From assembly GCF_900105585.1 (NCBI RefSeq), contig NZ_FNRT01000002.1:806001-870000 (forward strand): 64,000 nt of DNA. The letters run 5' to 3'. Shown piece by piece: positions 18,853 to 26,376 of this stretch (position 1 is its first letter; the number at the start of each line of letters is the position of its first letter). The notes under the pieces were generated by a model. That model had not been told where the DNA came from and searched no databases. It saw only the letters and a list, made by a program, of their open reading frames with translations. A program made the position numbers and the translations under genes. The DNA comes from Nocardioides exalbidus (GTDB taxonomy: Bacteria; Actinomycetota; Actinomycetes; Propionibacteriales; Nocardioidaceae).

Positions 18853-20334
18853 TCAGCGCGGCAGGACGACGGAGACGGTGGTGCCCGCGGCGGGAGCGCT
18901 CTCGAGGTTCACCGCACCCCCGTGGGCCTCCACGATGGTCCGCACGATGGCGAGACCCAGACCTGCGCCGGGAGCCTGGTCGCGGAGCGCGTTCGCGCCC
19001 CGGAAGAAGCGGTCGAAGACGTGCGGCAGGTCGTCCGGGGCGATGCCGTCGCCGGTGTCGGCGACCGACACCACGACCTTGTCGGCCTCCGCAGCGACGC
19101 TCACCGTCACCTCGCCGTCGCGCGGGGTGTAGAGGACGGCGTTGGCGAGCAGGTTGTCGACGACGTGGCGCATCCGCATGCCGTCGGCCACGACGGGCAC
19201 CGACTCGGGCTGCACCAGCGTGAGGCGTACGCCGGCGCGCTCGGCGTCGGGCGCGGCCGACTCGACCGCCTCGGTGATCGTGGTCGCGAGGTCGAGCCGG
19301 TAGAAATCGACCAGCGTCGACCCGGCTGTCGCCCGGGTGGCGAGGAGCAGATCGGCGACGAGGTGGGAGAGCCGCAGGACGTTGCGGCGGACCGCCACGA
19401 CCTGCTGCCGGCCGTCCTCGGAGACGTCGTCGGACTCCTCGAGCAGCTCGAGGTAGGCCAGCGCCGACGTCAGCGGCGTCCGGAGCTCGTGGGACACGGT
19501 CGAGACGAAGTCGTCCTTGACCTTCTCGGCCCGGATCTTGTCGGTGACGTCCTGGTAGGCCAGCGCGGCACCCGCGTGGGCGCCGAAGCGGTCGCGCACG
19601 GAGCGGGCCGAGACGGAGACGGCACGGCGCGTCTGCGGGTCCTCGCCGACCCAGAGGAGGAGGTCGTCGAACTCCTCCCCGGCGACGGCTCGGACGGTCG
19701 GCATCTCCTCCGACGTCAGCAGGCGGGCCTGCTCCTCGTCGTAGAGGAAGCCGAGCTGGCCGACCCGGCCGAGGTGGCCGTCGGGGAAGGCCAACGCCAT
19801 GAACTCGCTGTGCCGGTGGTTGTAGCCCTGGTAGGCGCCGTCGGCGTCGAGGAGGAGCAGGCCGACCGCGACCGAGTCGAAGACGGCCTCGGCCTTGCGG
19901 CGCTCGGACTCGATCGCCTCCTCGGCGGCGTCGAGGCGCTCGACGAAGGCGTGCCGCTCGGTGAGGTCGGCGATCTGGGAGATGAAGTGGATCGGGGTGC
20001 CGTCGGGGTCGCGGAGCAGCGCCACCGAGAGGTCGCCGATCAGGGTCGTGCCGTCCGCGCAGACGTAGCGCTTGGTGATCCGGTAGGAGCCGATCTCGCC
20101 CGACAGGCACTGGTCGACGAGCCGCAGGTCGCTCGCGAGGTCGTCGGAGTGGGTGATGTCGTGGAAGCTGAGGGTGGCCATGACGTCGGGGTCGTAGCCG
20201 AGCATGTCGCACAGGGCGACGTTGGCGAACTGGAAGTGCCCGTCGGGCGACACGATCGCCATCCCGACCGGGGAGTGCTCGACCGTCAGGCGCCAGAGGT
20301 CGTCCGTGGGGAGCGCACGCGTCGTCACGGACAC
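18853..20334 (-). CDS. PAS-domain sensor histidine kinase
   Basis: A 493-residue protein with no membrane segment. It has a PAS domain at about 12-130 (EHSPVGMAIVSPDGHFQFAN, GYDPDVM, then a PAC-like FISQIADLTERH), a linking helix, a second PAS-like domain at about 148-265, a HisKA domain with the phospho-acceptor in VSHELRTPLTS (about 280), and a HATPase domain (DNLLANAV, ADTGDGIAPDDLP, GAGLGLAI). It is a soluble sensor, probably of redox state, ligand or a small molecule. No response regulator lies beside it, so it is an orphan. It sits downstream of the sulfurtransferase genes but behind a strong terminator. Confidence 0.88.
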   Translation of the reverse strand: MSVTTRALPTDDLWRLTVEHSPVGMAIVSPDGHFQFANVALCDMLGYDPDVMATLSFHDITHSDDLASDLRLVDQCLSGEIGSYRITKRYVCADGTTLIGDLSVALLRDPDGTPIHFISQIADLTERHAFVERLDAAEEAIESERRKAEAVFDSVAVGLLLLDADGAYQGYNHRHSEFMALAFPDGHLGRVGQLGFLYDEEQARLLTSEEMPTVRAVAGEEFDDLLLWVGEDPQTRRAVSVSARSVRDRFGAHAGAALAYQDVTDKIRAEKVKDDFVSTVSHELRTPLTSALAYLELLEESDDVSEDGRQQVVAVRRNVLRLSHLVADLLLATRATAGSTLVDFYRLDLATTITEAVESAAPDAERAGVRLTLVQPESVPVVADGMRMRHVVDNLLANAVLYTPRDGEVTVSVAAEADKVVVSVADTGDGIAPDDLPHVFDRFFRGANALRDQAPGAGLGLAIVRTIVEAHGGAVNLESAPAAGTTVSVVLPR

Positions 20335-20439
20335 GGCACACCTCCTACGCTCCTCGGCACGCTCGTCGGCCGCTACCCAACGGTACGAGCCACCGCGACG
20401 GCACTGCCCCGCCTTGGGAGGATTCGTGGGGAAAATGCG

Positions 20440-20478
20440 GCAAACGCCTCCCGCGCACGAGGCGCGGGAGGCGTTTGC
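20440..20478 (-). terminator. Strong terminator after the sulfurtransferase operon
   Basis: A perfect 17-bp stem, GCAAACGCCTCCCGCGC and its complement, with a 5-nt loop, between the DUF1416 stop and the histidine kinase start. On the minus strand the stem is followed by CGCATTTTCC. Confidence 0.8.
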
Positions 20479-20508
20479 TTGACGGTCCTGTGAGACTCGG
20501 GCCGGTCG

Positions 20509-20811
20509 TCAGGCCGAGACGAGCACCTGCACCTCGGCGACGGAGCCGGTGGTGGCCACGACGCGCGTGTCGACCGGCTCGGCCTTCGGCGCGAGCGTGC
20601 GCAGCGTCCACTCACCGTCGCCGGCGAAGAACCGGAAGTGCCCGGTCGCCGAGGTCGGGACCTCGGCGGTGAACTCGCCGGAGCGGTCGAGCAGCCGGAC
20701 GTAGGCGTTCGGCACCGGCTCCTGGCCCCGGAGGACCTGGCCCTGGATCACGGCCTCCTTGGCGACGTTGACGCCGTCGAGCGAGAGCCCGCCCTCAGTC
20801 GCGCCGCACAT
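20509..20811 (-). CDS. sseC: DUF1416 (SseC-like) protein
   Basis: A 100-residue protein with the family start MCGATEGG and a beta-sandwich pattern resembling carboxypeptidase regulatory domains (VIQGQVLRGQEPVPNAYVRL, GHFRFFAGDGEWTLRTL). It matches the actinobacterial SseC/DUF1416 family, which is regularly encoded right after a CysA/SseA sulfurtransferase, as here with a one-base overlap (TGATG). It may be a sulfur acceptor or partner of that enzyme; the two N-terminal residues Met-Cys are conserved in the family as I remember it. Function is unproven. Confidence 0.85.
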   Translation of the reverse strand: MCGATEGGLSLDGVNVAKEAVIQGQVLRGQEPVPNAYVRLLDRSGEFTAEVPTSATGHFRFFAGDGEWTLRTLAPKAEPVDTRVVATTGSVAEVQVLVSA

Positions 20812-21659
20812 CAGGCCTCGCCAGCCTCGTCGCCGAGGGCGACCGGGACGCCGACGAGCGAGCCGTACTCGGTCCACGAGCCGTCGTAGTTCTTCACGTT
20901 GTCCTGGCCGAGGAGCTCCTTGAGCACGAACCAGGTGTGCGAGGAGCGCTCGCCGATGCGGCAGTAGGCGATGGTGTCCTTGCTCCAGTCGACGCCGGCA
21001 TCGGTGTAGATGGCCTTGAGCTCGTCGTCGGACTTGAAGGTGCCGTCGTCGTTCGCGGCCTTGCTCCACGGCACGCTCGCGGCGGTCGGGATGTGGCCGG
21101 CGCGCTGGGCCTGCTCCTGCGGGAGGTGGGCCGGGGCGAGGAGGCGACCGGCGTACTCGTCGGGGCTGCGCACGTCGACCAGGTTCTGGGTGCCGATCGC
21201 GGCGACGACCTCGTCGCGGAACGCGCGGATCGAGGAGTCCTGCTCGGTGGCGGTGTACGACGTCGCGGCACGCGTGGGCAGCTCGGAGACGAGCTCGCGG
21301 GAGTCGAGCTCCCACTTCTTGCGGCCGCCGTCGAGCAGCTTGACGTCCTGGTGGCCGTAGAGCTTGAAGTACCAGTAGGCGTAGGCGGCGAACCAGTTGT
21401 TGTTGCCGCCGTAGAGGACGACGGTGTCGTCGTTGGACACGCCGCGCTCGGAGAGGAGCGCCTCGAACTGCTCCTTGTTGACGAAGTCGCGGCGGACCTG
21501 GTCCTGGAGGTCGGTCGTCCAGTCGAGCTTGATGGCGCCCTTGATGTGGCCCTTGTCGTAGGCAGTGGTGTCCTCGTCGACCTCGACGAGGACGATGCCG
21601 TCGGTGTCGAGGTTGTCCTCGACCCACTGGGCGGTGACGAGAGAGGTCTCGCGGCTCAT
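20811..21659 (-). CDS. sseA: Thiosulfate sulfurtransferase (rhodanese)
   Basis: A 282-residue two-domain rhodanese. The inactive first domain holds DKGHIKGAIKLDW and VVLYGGNNNWFA; the second has the catalytic Cys in YCRIGERSSHTW, the signature of the actinobacterial CysA/SseA type. It transfers the sulfane sulfur of thiosulfate to cyanide or a thiol acceptor. It is coupled with sseC downstream, and DUF4395 and thioredoxin genes lie upstream on the same strand, suggesting a sulfur-redox operon. The order resembles Rv0814c-Rv0816c of M. tuberculosis (from memory). Start: ATG 21659, next to AAGGAGCAC. Confidence 0.93.
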   Translation of the reverse strand: MSRETSLVTAQWVEDNLDTDGIVLVEVDEDTTAYDKGHIKGAIKLDWTTDLQDQVRRDFVNKEQFEALLSERGVSNDDTVVLYGGNNNWFAAYAYWYFKLYGHQDVKLLDGGRKKWELDSRELVSELPTRAATSYTATEQDSSIRAFRDEVVAAIGTQNLVDVRSPDEYAGRLLAPAHLPQEQAQRAGHIPTAASVPWSKAANDDGTFKSDDELKAIYTDAGVDWSKDTIAYCRIGERSSHTWFVLKELLGQDNVKNYDGSWTEYGSLVGVPVALGDEAGEA

Positions 21660-21712
21660 GGTTGGTGTGCTCCTTGCTGGTGGTGAACAGGTGTGGACGT
21701 CAGGTGGGGACG

Positions 21713-22180
21713 TCAGGCGGTGACGCGTCGGAGAAGCAGGTAGACCTCGCATCCCAGGCAGAAGGCGAAGACGGCGTTGAGGAGGGCGGCGACGAGCGCG
21801 AGCCCGACGGCCACCTGGCCCACGACGGTGGCTCCGGCGAGGAGGGCGACCAGCCCGACGAGCGCGAAGGCGAGGCCGACGCCCTGCGCGAAGCGCGGGG
21901 GCTGCGGGTCCTCCCACTCGGTCGGCGGCGCGAGGCGCGGCCGGACGAGGGTCCGGAAGAGCCAGGCGTGCGGCGTGTGCTGGACGCCGCGCACCGCACC
22001 GATGGCGAACAGGACGGCCTGCACGGCGAGCACCGCGGTGCTGGCCGGCGCCGGCAGGAGCAGCACGGCGACCAGCACGACGGCGGTCAGCGCTGCGGCG
22101 AGCTGCGGGCCGCGCGGGTCGATGCGACCCGCCGGCGGGCTGACGGCACCGGACGCGGTGTGGCTGGTGGTGGTGGACAT
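21713..22180 (-). CDS. DUF4395 membrane protein
   Basis: A 155-residue protein with about four hydrophobic segments (29-45, 47-65, 100-117, 119-140) and the motif FAFCLGCEVY near the C-terminus, whose Cys pair is typical of DUF4395 proteins beside thioredoxins. It follows the DUF4395 pattern of a RVDPRGP-like start (here RIDPRGPQLAAALTAV). I infer a role in passing reducing or sulfur equivalents across the membrane together with the neighbouring thioredoxin and rhodanese. It is 53 bp upstream of sseA. Confidence 0.78.
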   Translation of the reverse strand: MSTTTSHTASGAVSPPAGRIDPRGPQLAAALTAVVLVAVLLLPAPASTAVLAVQAVLFAIGAVRGVQHTPHAWLFRTLVRPRLAPPTEWEDPQPPRFAQGVGLAFALVGLVALLAGATVVGQVAVGLALVAALLNAVFAFCLGCEVYLLLRRVTA

Positions 22181-22428
22181 GTCTCTCCTGAGGTCGGTCG
22201 GCGCGGCACGTGGCCGGGCGCGCCGGGACGTCGCCCGGCGCCGGGTCCTTCCCGCGAGCATAGTCCAGTTGATTGATGGACTTTGTTGCTCAGGTCAGCG
22301 GGGGACCGCTACGACATTCGACACAGCGCGGAGCGCACGCGGCAGTGGTCGACTGCGCGTCGCTTCGTGAGCATGGTCGAGGACATGGGGACGACAGTAG
22401 GCGGTCGCCACATCGCCGTCATGGTTCG

Positions 22429-22463
22429 TCTCACGATGTGAGCCTGCCATCCATATCGTGAGA
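22429..22463. repeat. 9-bp inverted repeat after the thioredoxin gene
   Basis: TCTCACGAT and ATCGTGAGA are separated by 17 bp directly after the thioredoxin stop codon. It could be a weak terminator or a protein site for the DUF4395 promoter. The remaining 22181-22428 gap shows another short inverted repeat, AGTCCA at 22262 and TGGACT at 22277, around TTGATTGA, and no gene. Confidence 0.4.
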
Positions 22464-22925
22464 TCAGACCTGCGCCAGGGCGGTCAGGACCTGGTCACGG
22501 GTGGGCGCACCGGTGGCCCGGGTGACCTCGGCACCACCCGCGTCGAGCACCAGGGTGGTCGGGGTGCGCAGGATGCCGAAGGCGCGCGTCGCCTCGAGGT
22601 GGTGCTCGGCGTCGACCTCGACGTGAGCGACCCCGTCGACGAGACCGGTCACCTCGTCGAGCACCCGTCGGGTCGCCCGGCACGGAGCGCAGAACGCGCT
22701 GGAGAACTGCAGCAGCGTCGCCCGCTCCCCCAGCGTCGCGCCCACGGCTGCGACGAGGTCGGCGGCCGGCGCGGGGGTGGGGTCCGCCTGCTCGTGGCCG
22801 TCGTCGGCACCGGGACGTCGTACGACGTGGGTGCCGCGGAAGCGGCCGTCGGTCGCAGCACGCCACAGCCCGAAGCCCGCGGCGAGCACGACGGCGACGA
22901 CGGCGATCCAGGCTCCGGTGCTCAC
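22464..22925 (-). CDS. Membrane-anchored thioredoxin
   Basis: A 153-residue protein. Residues 4-22 are a membrane anchor or uncleaved signal (GAWIAVVAVVLAAGFGLW). The thioredoxin fold follows with FSSAFCAPCRATRRVL (active site Cys-Ala-Pro-Cys) and the cis-proline segment LRTPTTLVLD. The Cys pair faces the outside if the N-terminus stays in. It probably reduces partners in the cell envelope and belongs with the DUF4395 and rhodanese genes downstream (283-bp gap, so perhaps a separate promoter). Confidence 0.85.
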   Translation of the reverse strand: MSTGAWIAVVAVVLAAGFGLWRAATDGRFRGTHVVRRPGADDGHEQADPTPAPAADLVAAVGATLGERATLLQFSSAFCAPCRATRRVLDEVTGLVDGVAHVEVDAEHHLEATRAFGILRTPTTLVLDAGGAEVTRATGAPTRDQVLTALAQV

Positions 22926-22985
22926 GTGGGTCCCAACGACGACCGGTCAGCGGATGTTCCGCGCCGCAGGCCCCACGGGACGCGA

Positions 22986-23016
22986 CGAGGCCCCGGGAGC
23001 TCGTCCCGGGGCCTCG
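22986..23016 (-). terminator. Terminator after the secreted repeat protein
   Basis: A perfect 13-bp stem CGAGGCCCCGGGA with a 5-nt loop, 16 bp past the stop codon at 23033. Confidence 0.75.
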
Positions 23017-23032
23017 CGGTGCTGCGGTCAGG

Positions 23033-25192
23033 TCAGCGCTTGACCTTGACCTTCTGCGTCAGGTCGCCGGAGCCGACCTTGCCCTTGCCCTTCAGCGAGA
23101 ACACGAGCGTGTGCTTGCCCTTGCCGAGCGGCTTGGAGAAGCGGACGGTGCCCGTGCCGTTCTTGATCGTGGCCTTGCCGATCTTCTTGAGCTTGTCGTC
23201 ACCGTTCTTCCTGGTGCCGACGACGTCGTAGACCACGACCGAGGCCTTGACCTTCTTGGCCTTCAGCGACTTCACCTTGAGGGTGAGCGCGGCCGAGCGG
23301 GCCGAGACCTTCGCCTTCAGCCTGGGCTGGAGGCCCACCTTCGCGCTCGCCCTGGTGAGCGCCTGGCCCTGTGCGAAGCCGGCGTCGTTGGTCACCCGCG
23401 CGGTGATCTTCTTGCCGAGGTGCTTCTTGGTGACCTTCAGCGAGGTGCCGGTGGCGACGACCTTGCCGCCCACGAGCCACTCGAAGGTGAAGCGCGACGC
23501 GGCCTGGGTGTTCCAGCGGCCGGCATCGACCCGCAGCGTCTTGCCGACCCAGGCGTCGCCGAGGATCTCGGGTCGGTCGACCGCCTTGACGTCCTTCGAC
23601 AGCGAGGCGGAGATGCCGGTGACCACCTGGCCCGGCTTCACGGTGATCGCCGTCGCGTCCTCCGGCAGTGCGTTCTTCCACCACTCGGTGACGTGCAGGT
23701 AGGCGCCGAAGGCGACGGTGTACTGACCCGCCCACAGGTTGCGCTCGTCGTAGCTGCCGTCGATCTCCGGACCTGCCGAACGGACGGCCCGGTTGTCGCT
23801 GTCGGTGAAGGTCACGAACGTGTCGTCCGGCACGCCACCCGCGTCGCTGGTCACGCTGCCGCTCACGCCGCCGGCGACCGGCAGCGTGAAGTCGACGGTG
23901 CCCGACGTCGCAGTGACGGTCGTCGCGGTGGCGAAGTCGAGCTTGTTGCCCGACCACGTGGTGCGGCGCGAGAAGTCGCCCTCCTCACGCGGCTGCTCCG
24001 GACCGCCGTCGCCGTCGGTGCCGTCTACCTCGATCTTGAACTGGGTCGCGCCACCGATCCGGTCGAGCTCGGTGAAGAAGTACTGACCGGCCCGGTTGCT
24101 GTAGGTCGAGGCCACGAGCTCGGAGTCGCGGAAGTCCGCGGTCGCGGTGTAGAGACGGACCGGGTAGCCGACGCCGACGGCGCCGAGCTCGTCGCGGACC
24201 GTGCCGCTCACGTCGACGCCGGTCGGTGCGACGACCGGGGCAGCGGCCAGCGCGGCGTCGATGCCGGTGACGGCCTGTCCCGGCGCGACCACGACGGGCG
24301 TGGCGGTGCTGAAGGTCGACGCGTTGTTCCAGTACTCACCGATGAACTCGCCGATCGGGTCGCGGAAGGTCACCGTCTGCGTGCCGGTCCGGGCGCCCTC
24401 GATGAGGTAGACGCCGTTGCCGTCGGTCCAGTCGCAACCCCCGGTGCTGGTGCACGCCTCGACCCGGTGGATCGGCGCGCCGAACTCGGTCGTGACGCGG
24501 CCGGAGATGCTGCCGCCCGGAGCCAGCGTGACGACGCCGAGGTCGGCGCCCGCTGCGGTCGGGGTGACGACGTCGGCGGCGTCGATCGAGATCTTGTCGT
24601 TGAACCACTCCGAGGCGAGGCTCTTGCGCGTGCGGCTGTCGTAGCCCCTGAAGAACAGCTTGACCGGCACGTCCTCCGAGACGCGGAAGGCACCCGAGCG
24701 GTCGGCCGTCTCCTGTCCGAGCGAGGTCCCCGTGGCGGCGTCGTACACCTCGACGGTGGCGGGGACGCCGCGCCCGTCGGCCGTGCGGACCACACCGGTC
24801 ACGCTGGGGCTGCGGTCCACCGTCCAGGGCGCGAGGACCTGGCCGGCACCGGCGACCGTGACGACGTCGGCGGTCTCCTCGGTGGCCTTGTCGCGGTACC
24901 ACTCGCCGGCGTAGGCGCTGGAGTCGAACTCGAGCTTGTAGGACCCGTCGGCCAGCGGCAGGTCGAAGGCCCCGTTGGTGAAGGAGTCGCTGGTGACGTA
25001 CGTGCCGTCGAGGGTGTAGGCGGTGACGTAGCCGGTGGCGTAGTTGCCGTTCGGGTCGATCACGCTGCCACTGACCACGACGGCGGCGTGGGCGGGTGCG
25101 ACCAGGCCGACCGACATCCCGGCGACGGCCACCGAGGCGGCGACCCCGCCGGCGACGAGGCGCGCGACGGCGCCTCTGGTGGATGAACTCAT
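23033..25192 (-). CDS. Large secreted protein with repeated beta-sandwich domains
   Basis: A 719-residue protein with a signal peptide (residues about 1-36, ending APAHA). The body carries carboxypeptidase-regulatory or SdrB-like beta domains, each with a pattern VSGxVxDxxG...A...V and a following EW-N motif: GEWYRDKATEETADVVTVA, SEWFNDKISIDAADVV, GEYWNNASTFSTATPVVVAP, TEWWKNALPEDATAITV, usually ending PGQxVTGIxA. The C-terminal 150 residues are Lys-rich Ig-like domains (KKHLGKKITARVTN, KVKSLKAKKVKASVV). It is probably a cell-surface or released adhesin or stalk protein. No enzyme motif or LPxTG anchor is seen. ATG 25192 is chosen because the signal peptide begins there. Confidence 0.7.
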   Translation of the reverse strand: MSSSTRGAVARLVAGGVAASVAVAGMSVGLVAPAHAAVVVSGSVIDPNGNYATGYVTAYTLDGTYVTSDSFTNGAFDLPLADGSYKLEFDSSAYAGEWYRDKATEETADVVTVAGAGQVLAPWTVDRSPSVTGVVRTADGRGVPATVEVYDAATGTSLGQETADRSGAFRVSEDVPVKLFFRGYDSRTRKSLASEWFNDKISIDAADVVTPTAAGADLGVVTLAPGGSISGRVTTEFGAPIHRVEACTSTGGCDWTDGNGVYLIEGARTGTQTVTFRDPIGEFIGEYWNNASTFSTATPVVVAPGQAVTGIDAALAAAPVVAPTGVDVSGTVRDELGAVGVGYPVRLYTATADFRDSELVASTYSNRAGQYFFTELDRIGGATQFKIEVDGTDGDGGPEQPREEGDFSRRTTWSGNKLDFATATTVTATSGTVDFTLPVAGGVSGSVTSDAGGVPDDTFVTFTDSDNRAVRSAGPEIDGSYDERNLWAGQYTVAFGAYLHVTEWWKNALPEDATAITVKPGQVVTGISASLSKDVKAVDRPEILGDAWVGKTLRVDAGRWNTQAASRFTFEWLVGGKVVATGTSLKVTKKHLGKKITARVTNDAGFAQGQALTRASAKVGLQPRLKAKVSARSAALTLKVKSLKAKKVKASVVVYDVVGTRKNGDDKLKKIGKATIKNGTGTVRFSKPLGKGKHTLVFSLKGKGKVGSGDLTQKVKVKR

Positions 25193-25295
25193 GTACTGAC
25201 TCCCCGTGGTGACGAATGCCGGCCCGCGATGAGCCGGCAGGTCAGGGATCCCCTGACGTGAGGAGATCAAACCTCATCGGCCCCACGAGTCGTGC

Positions 25296-25592
25296 TCAGC
25301 CCCCAGCGAAGGGAGGGAGCAGCTCCACCACCGCCCCGGGAGGTACGACGACCGCTGCCGGGTCGCGCGACCCGACGGGCTGGTCGCCGAGGAGCACCGA
25401 GCAGGCGGCCACGGTGCGGGCCATCCGGTCGCCGGGATGGCGGTCCAGCACCTGCTCGACCAGGGCGGCGAGGGTGAGCCCGCCGGACGCCTCGAAGGAG
25501 TCGTCCGGGACACCGGCGGCAGCCCGCGCGCCGGCCCAGTAGCGGACTGTGATCGTCCCAACACCGTGATCCCGGTCAGCAGGCGTGCTCAT
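25296..25592 (-). CDS. MoaD/ThiS-like sulfur carrier protein
   Basis: A 98-residue ubiquitin-fold protein ending in the Gly-Gly needed for thiocarboxylate formation ([11 protein letters not shown]). [13 protein letters not shown] resembles the MoaD start and [17 protein letters not shown] its end. It would donate sulfur in molybdopterin or another biosynthesis. No moaE lies nearby, so its pathway cannot be fixed. It is divergent from glnR; its start codon is 58 bp from the glnR start. Confidence 0.8.
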   Translation of the reverse strand: MSTPADRDHGVGTITVRYWAGARAAAGVPDDSFEASGGLTLAALVEQVLDRHPGDRMARTVAACSVLLGDQPVGSRDPAAVVVPPGAVVELLPPFAGG

Positions 25593-25650
25593 GCGGGATA
25601 TCCTTCACCATCCCCGGGCACCACCCCACCGGCAGACAGGAGGCCTCGCC

Positions 25651-26373
25651 ATGAGCTCGCTCTTGCTGCTCACGGGCGCCCTCCAGCCGTCCGCCGAGGT
25701 GCTGCCCGGCCTCGCGCTCCTCGCGCACACCGTGAAGATCCTGCCCGCGCAGGGAAGCGCGCTGCTCGACGCTCCGGAGGCCGACCTCGTGCTGGTCGAC
25801 GGCCGCCAGGACCTCGCGGCCGCCCGCGACCTGTGCCGGCTGATCCGCACGACCGGCGCCGACGCGCCCGTCCTGCTCGTGGTCACCGAGGGCGGTCTCG
25901 CCGTCGTCGCGCACGACTGGGGCATGGACGACGTGGTGCTCCACACCTGCGGCCCCGCTGAGCTCGACGCCCGGATCCGGCTCGCCATCGGGCGCAGCAG
26001 CGCCGCGAGCGCGGAGGACCCGTCCGCCCACGTGATCCACCGCGGCGAGGTCGTCGTCGACGACGCCACCTACACCGCCCGCATCGGCGGCCGCGCGCTC
26101 GACCTCACCTACAAGGAGTTCGAGCTCCTGAAGTACCTCGCCCAGCACCCGGGCCGCGTCTTCAGCCGCGAGCAGCTGCTCCAGGAGGTCTGGGGCTACG
26201 ACTACTTCGGCGGCACCCGCACCGTCGACGTCCACGTGCGGCGCCTGCGCGCCAAGCTCGGGACCGAGCACGAGCACCACATCGGCACGGTCCGCAACGT
26301 CGGCTACCGGTTCGTCGTGCCCAGCCGCGACAAGGACTCCGAGGACGTCTCCGAGCACTCCACCTCGGCCTGA
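25651..26373 (+). CDS. glnR: GlnR-type orphan response regulator (nitrogen control)
   Basis: A 240-residue OmpR-type regulator. The receiver half (1-125) has the single Asp50 ([10 protein letters not shown]) but lacks the acidic pair, as in actinobacterial GlnR, whose activity does not depend on normal phosphorylation. The C-terminal winged helix is near canonical: [48 protein letters not shown]. GlnR activates glnA, amtB and other nitrogen genes and in several actinomycetes competes with PhoP at some promoters, of interest because a Pho region follows. The start ATG 25651 is preceded by CAGGAGG. Position next to mshD matches Rv0818-Rv0819 (from memory). Confidence 0.85.
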   Translation: MSSLLLLTGALQPSAEVLPGLALLAHTVKILPAQGSALLDAPEADLVLVDGRQDLAAARDLCRLIRTTGADAPVLLVVTEGGLAVVAHDWGMDDVVLHTCGPAELDARIRLAIGRSSAASAEDPSAHVIHRGEVVVDDATYTARIGGRALDLTYKEFELLKYLAQHPGRVFSREQLLQEVWGYDYFGGTRTVDVHVRRLRAKLGTEHEHHIGTVRNVGYRFVVPSRDKDSEDVSEHSTSA

Positions 26374-26376
26374 TCC

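Noticed and set aside
22262..22282. TTGATTGATG in the DUF4395-thioredoxin gap as a second TetR operator
   Set aside because: Only a half-site matches the 36-bp palindrome at 4555; the flanking arms are different, so it is probably chance.
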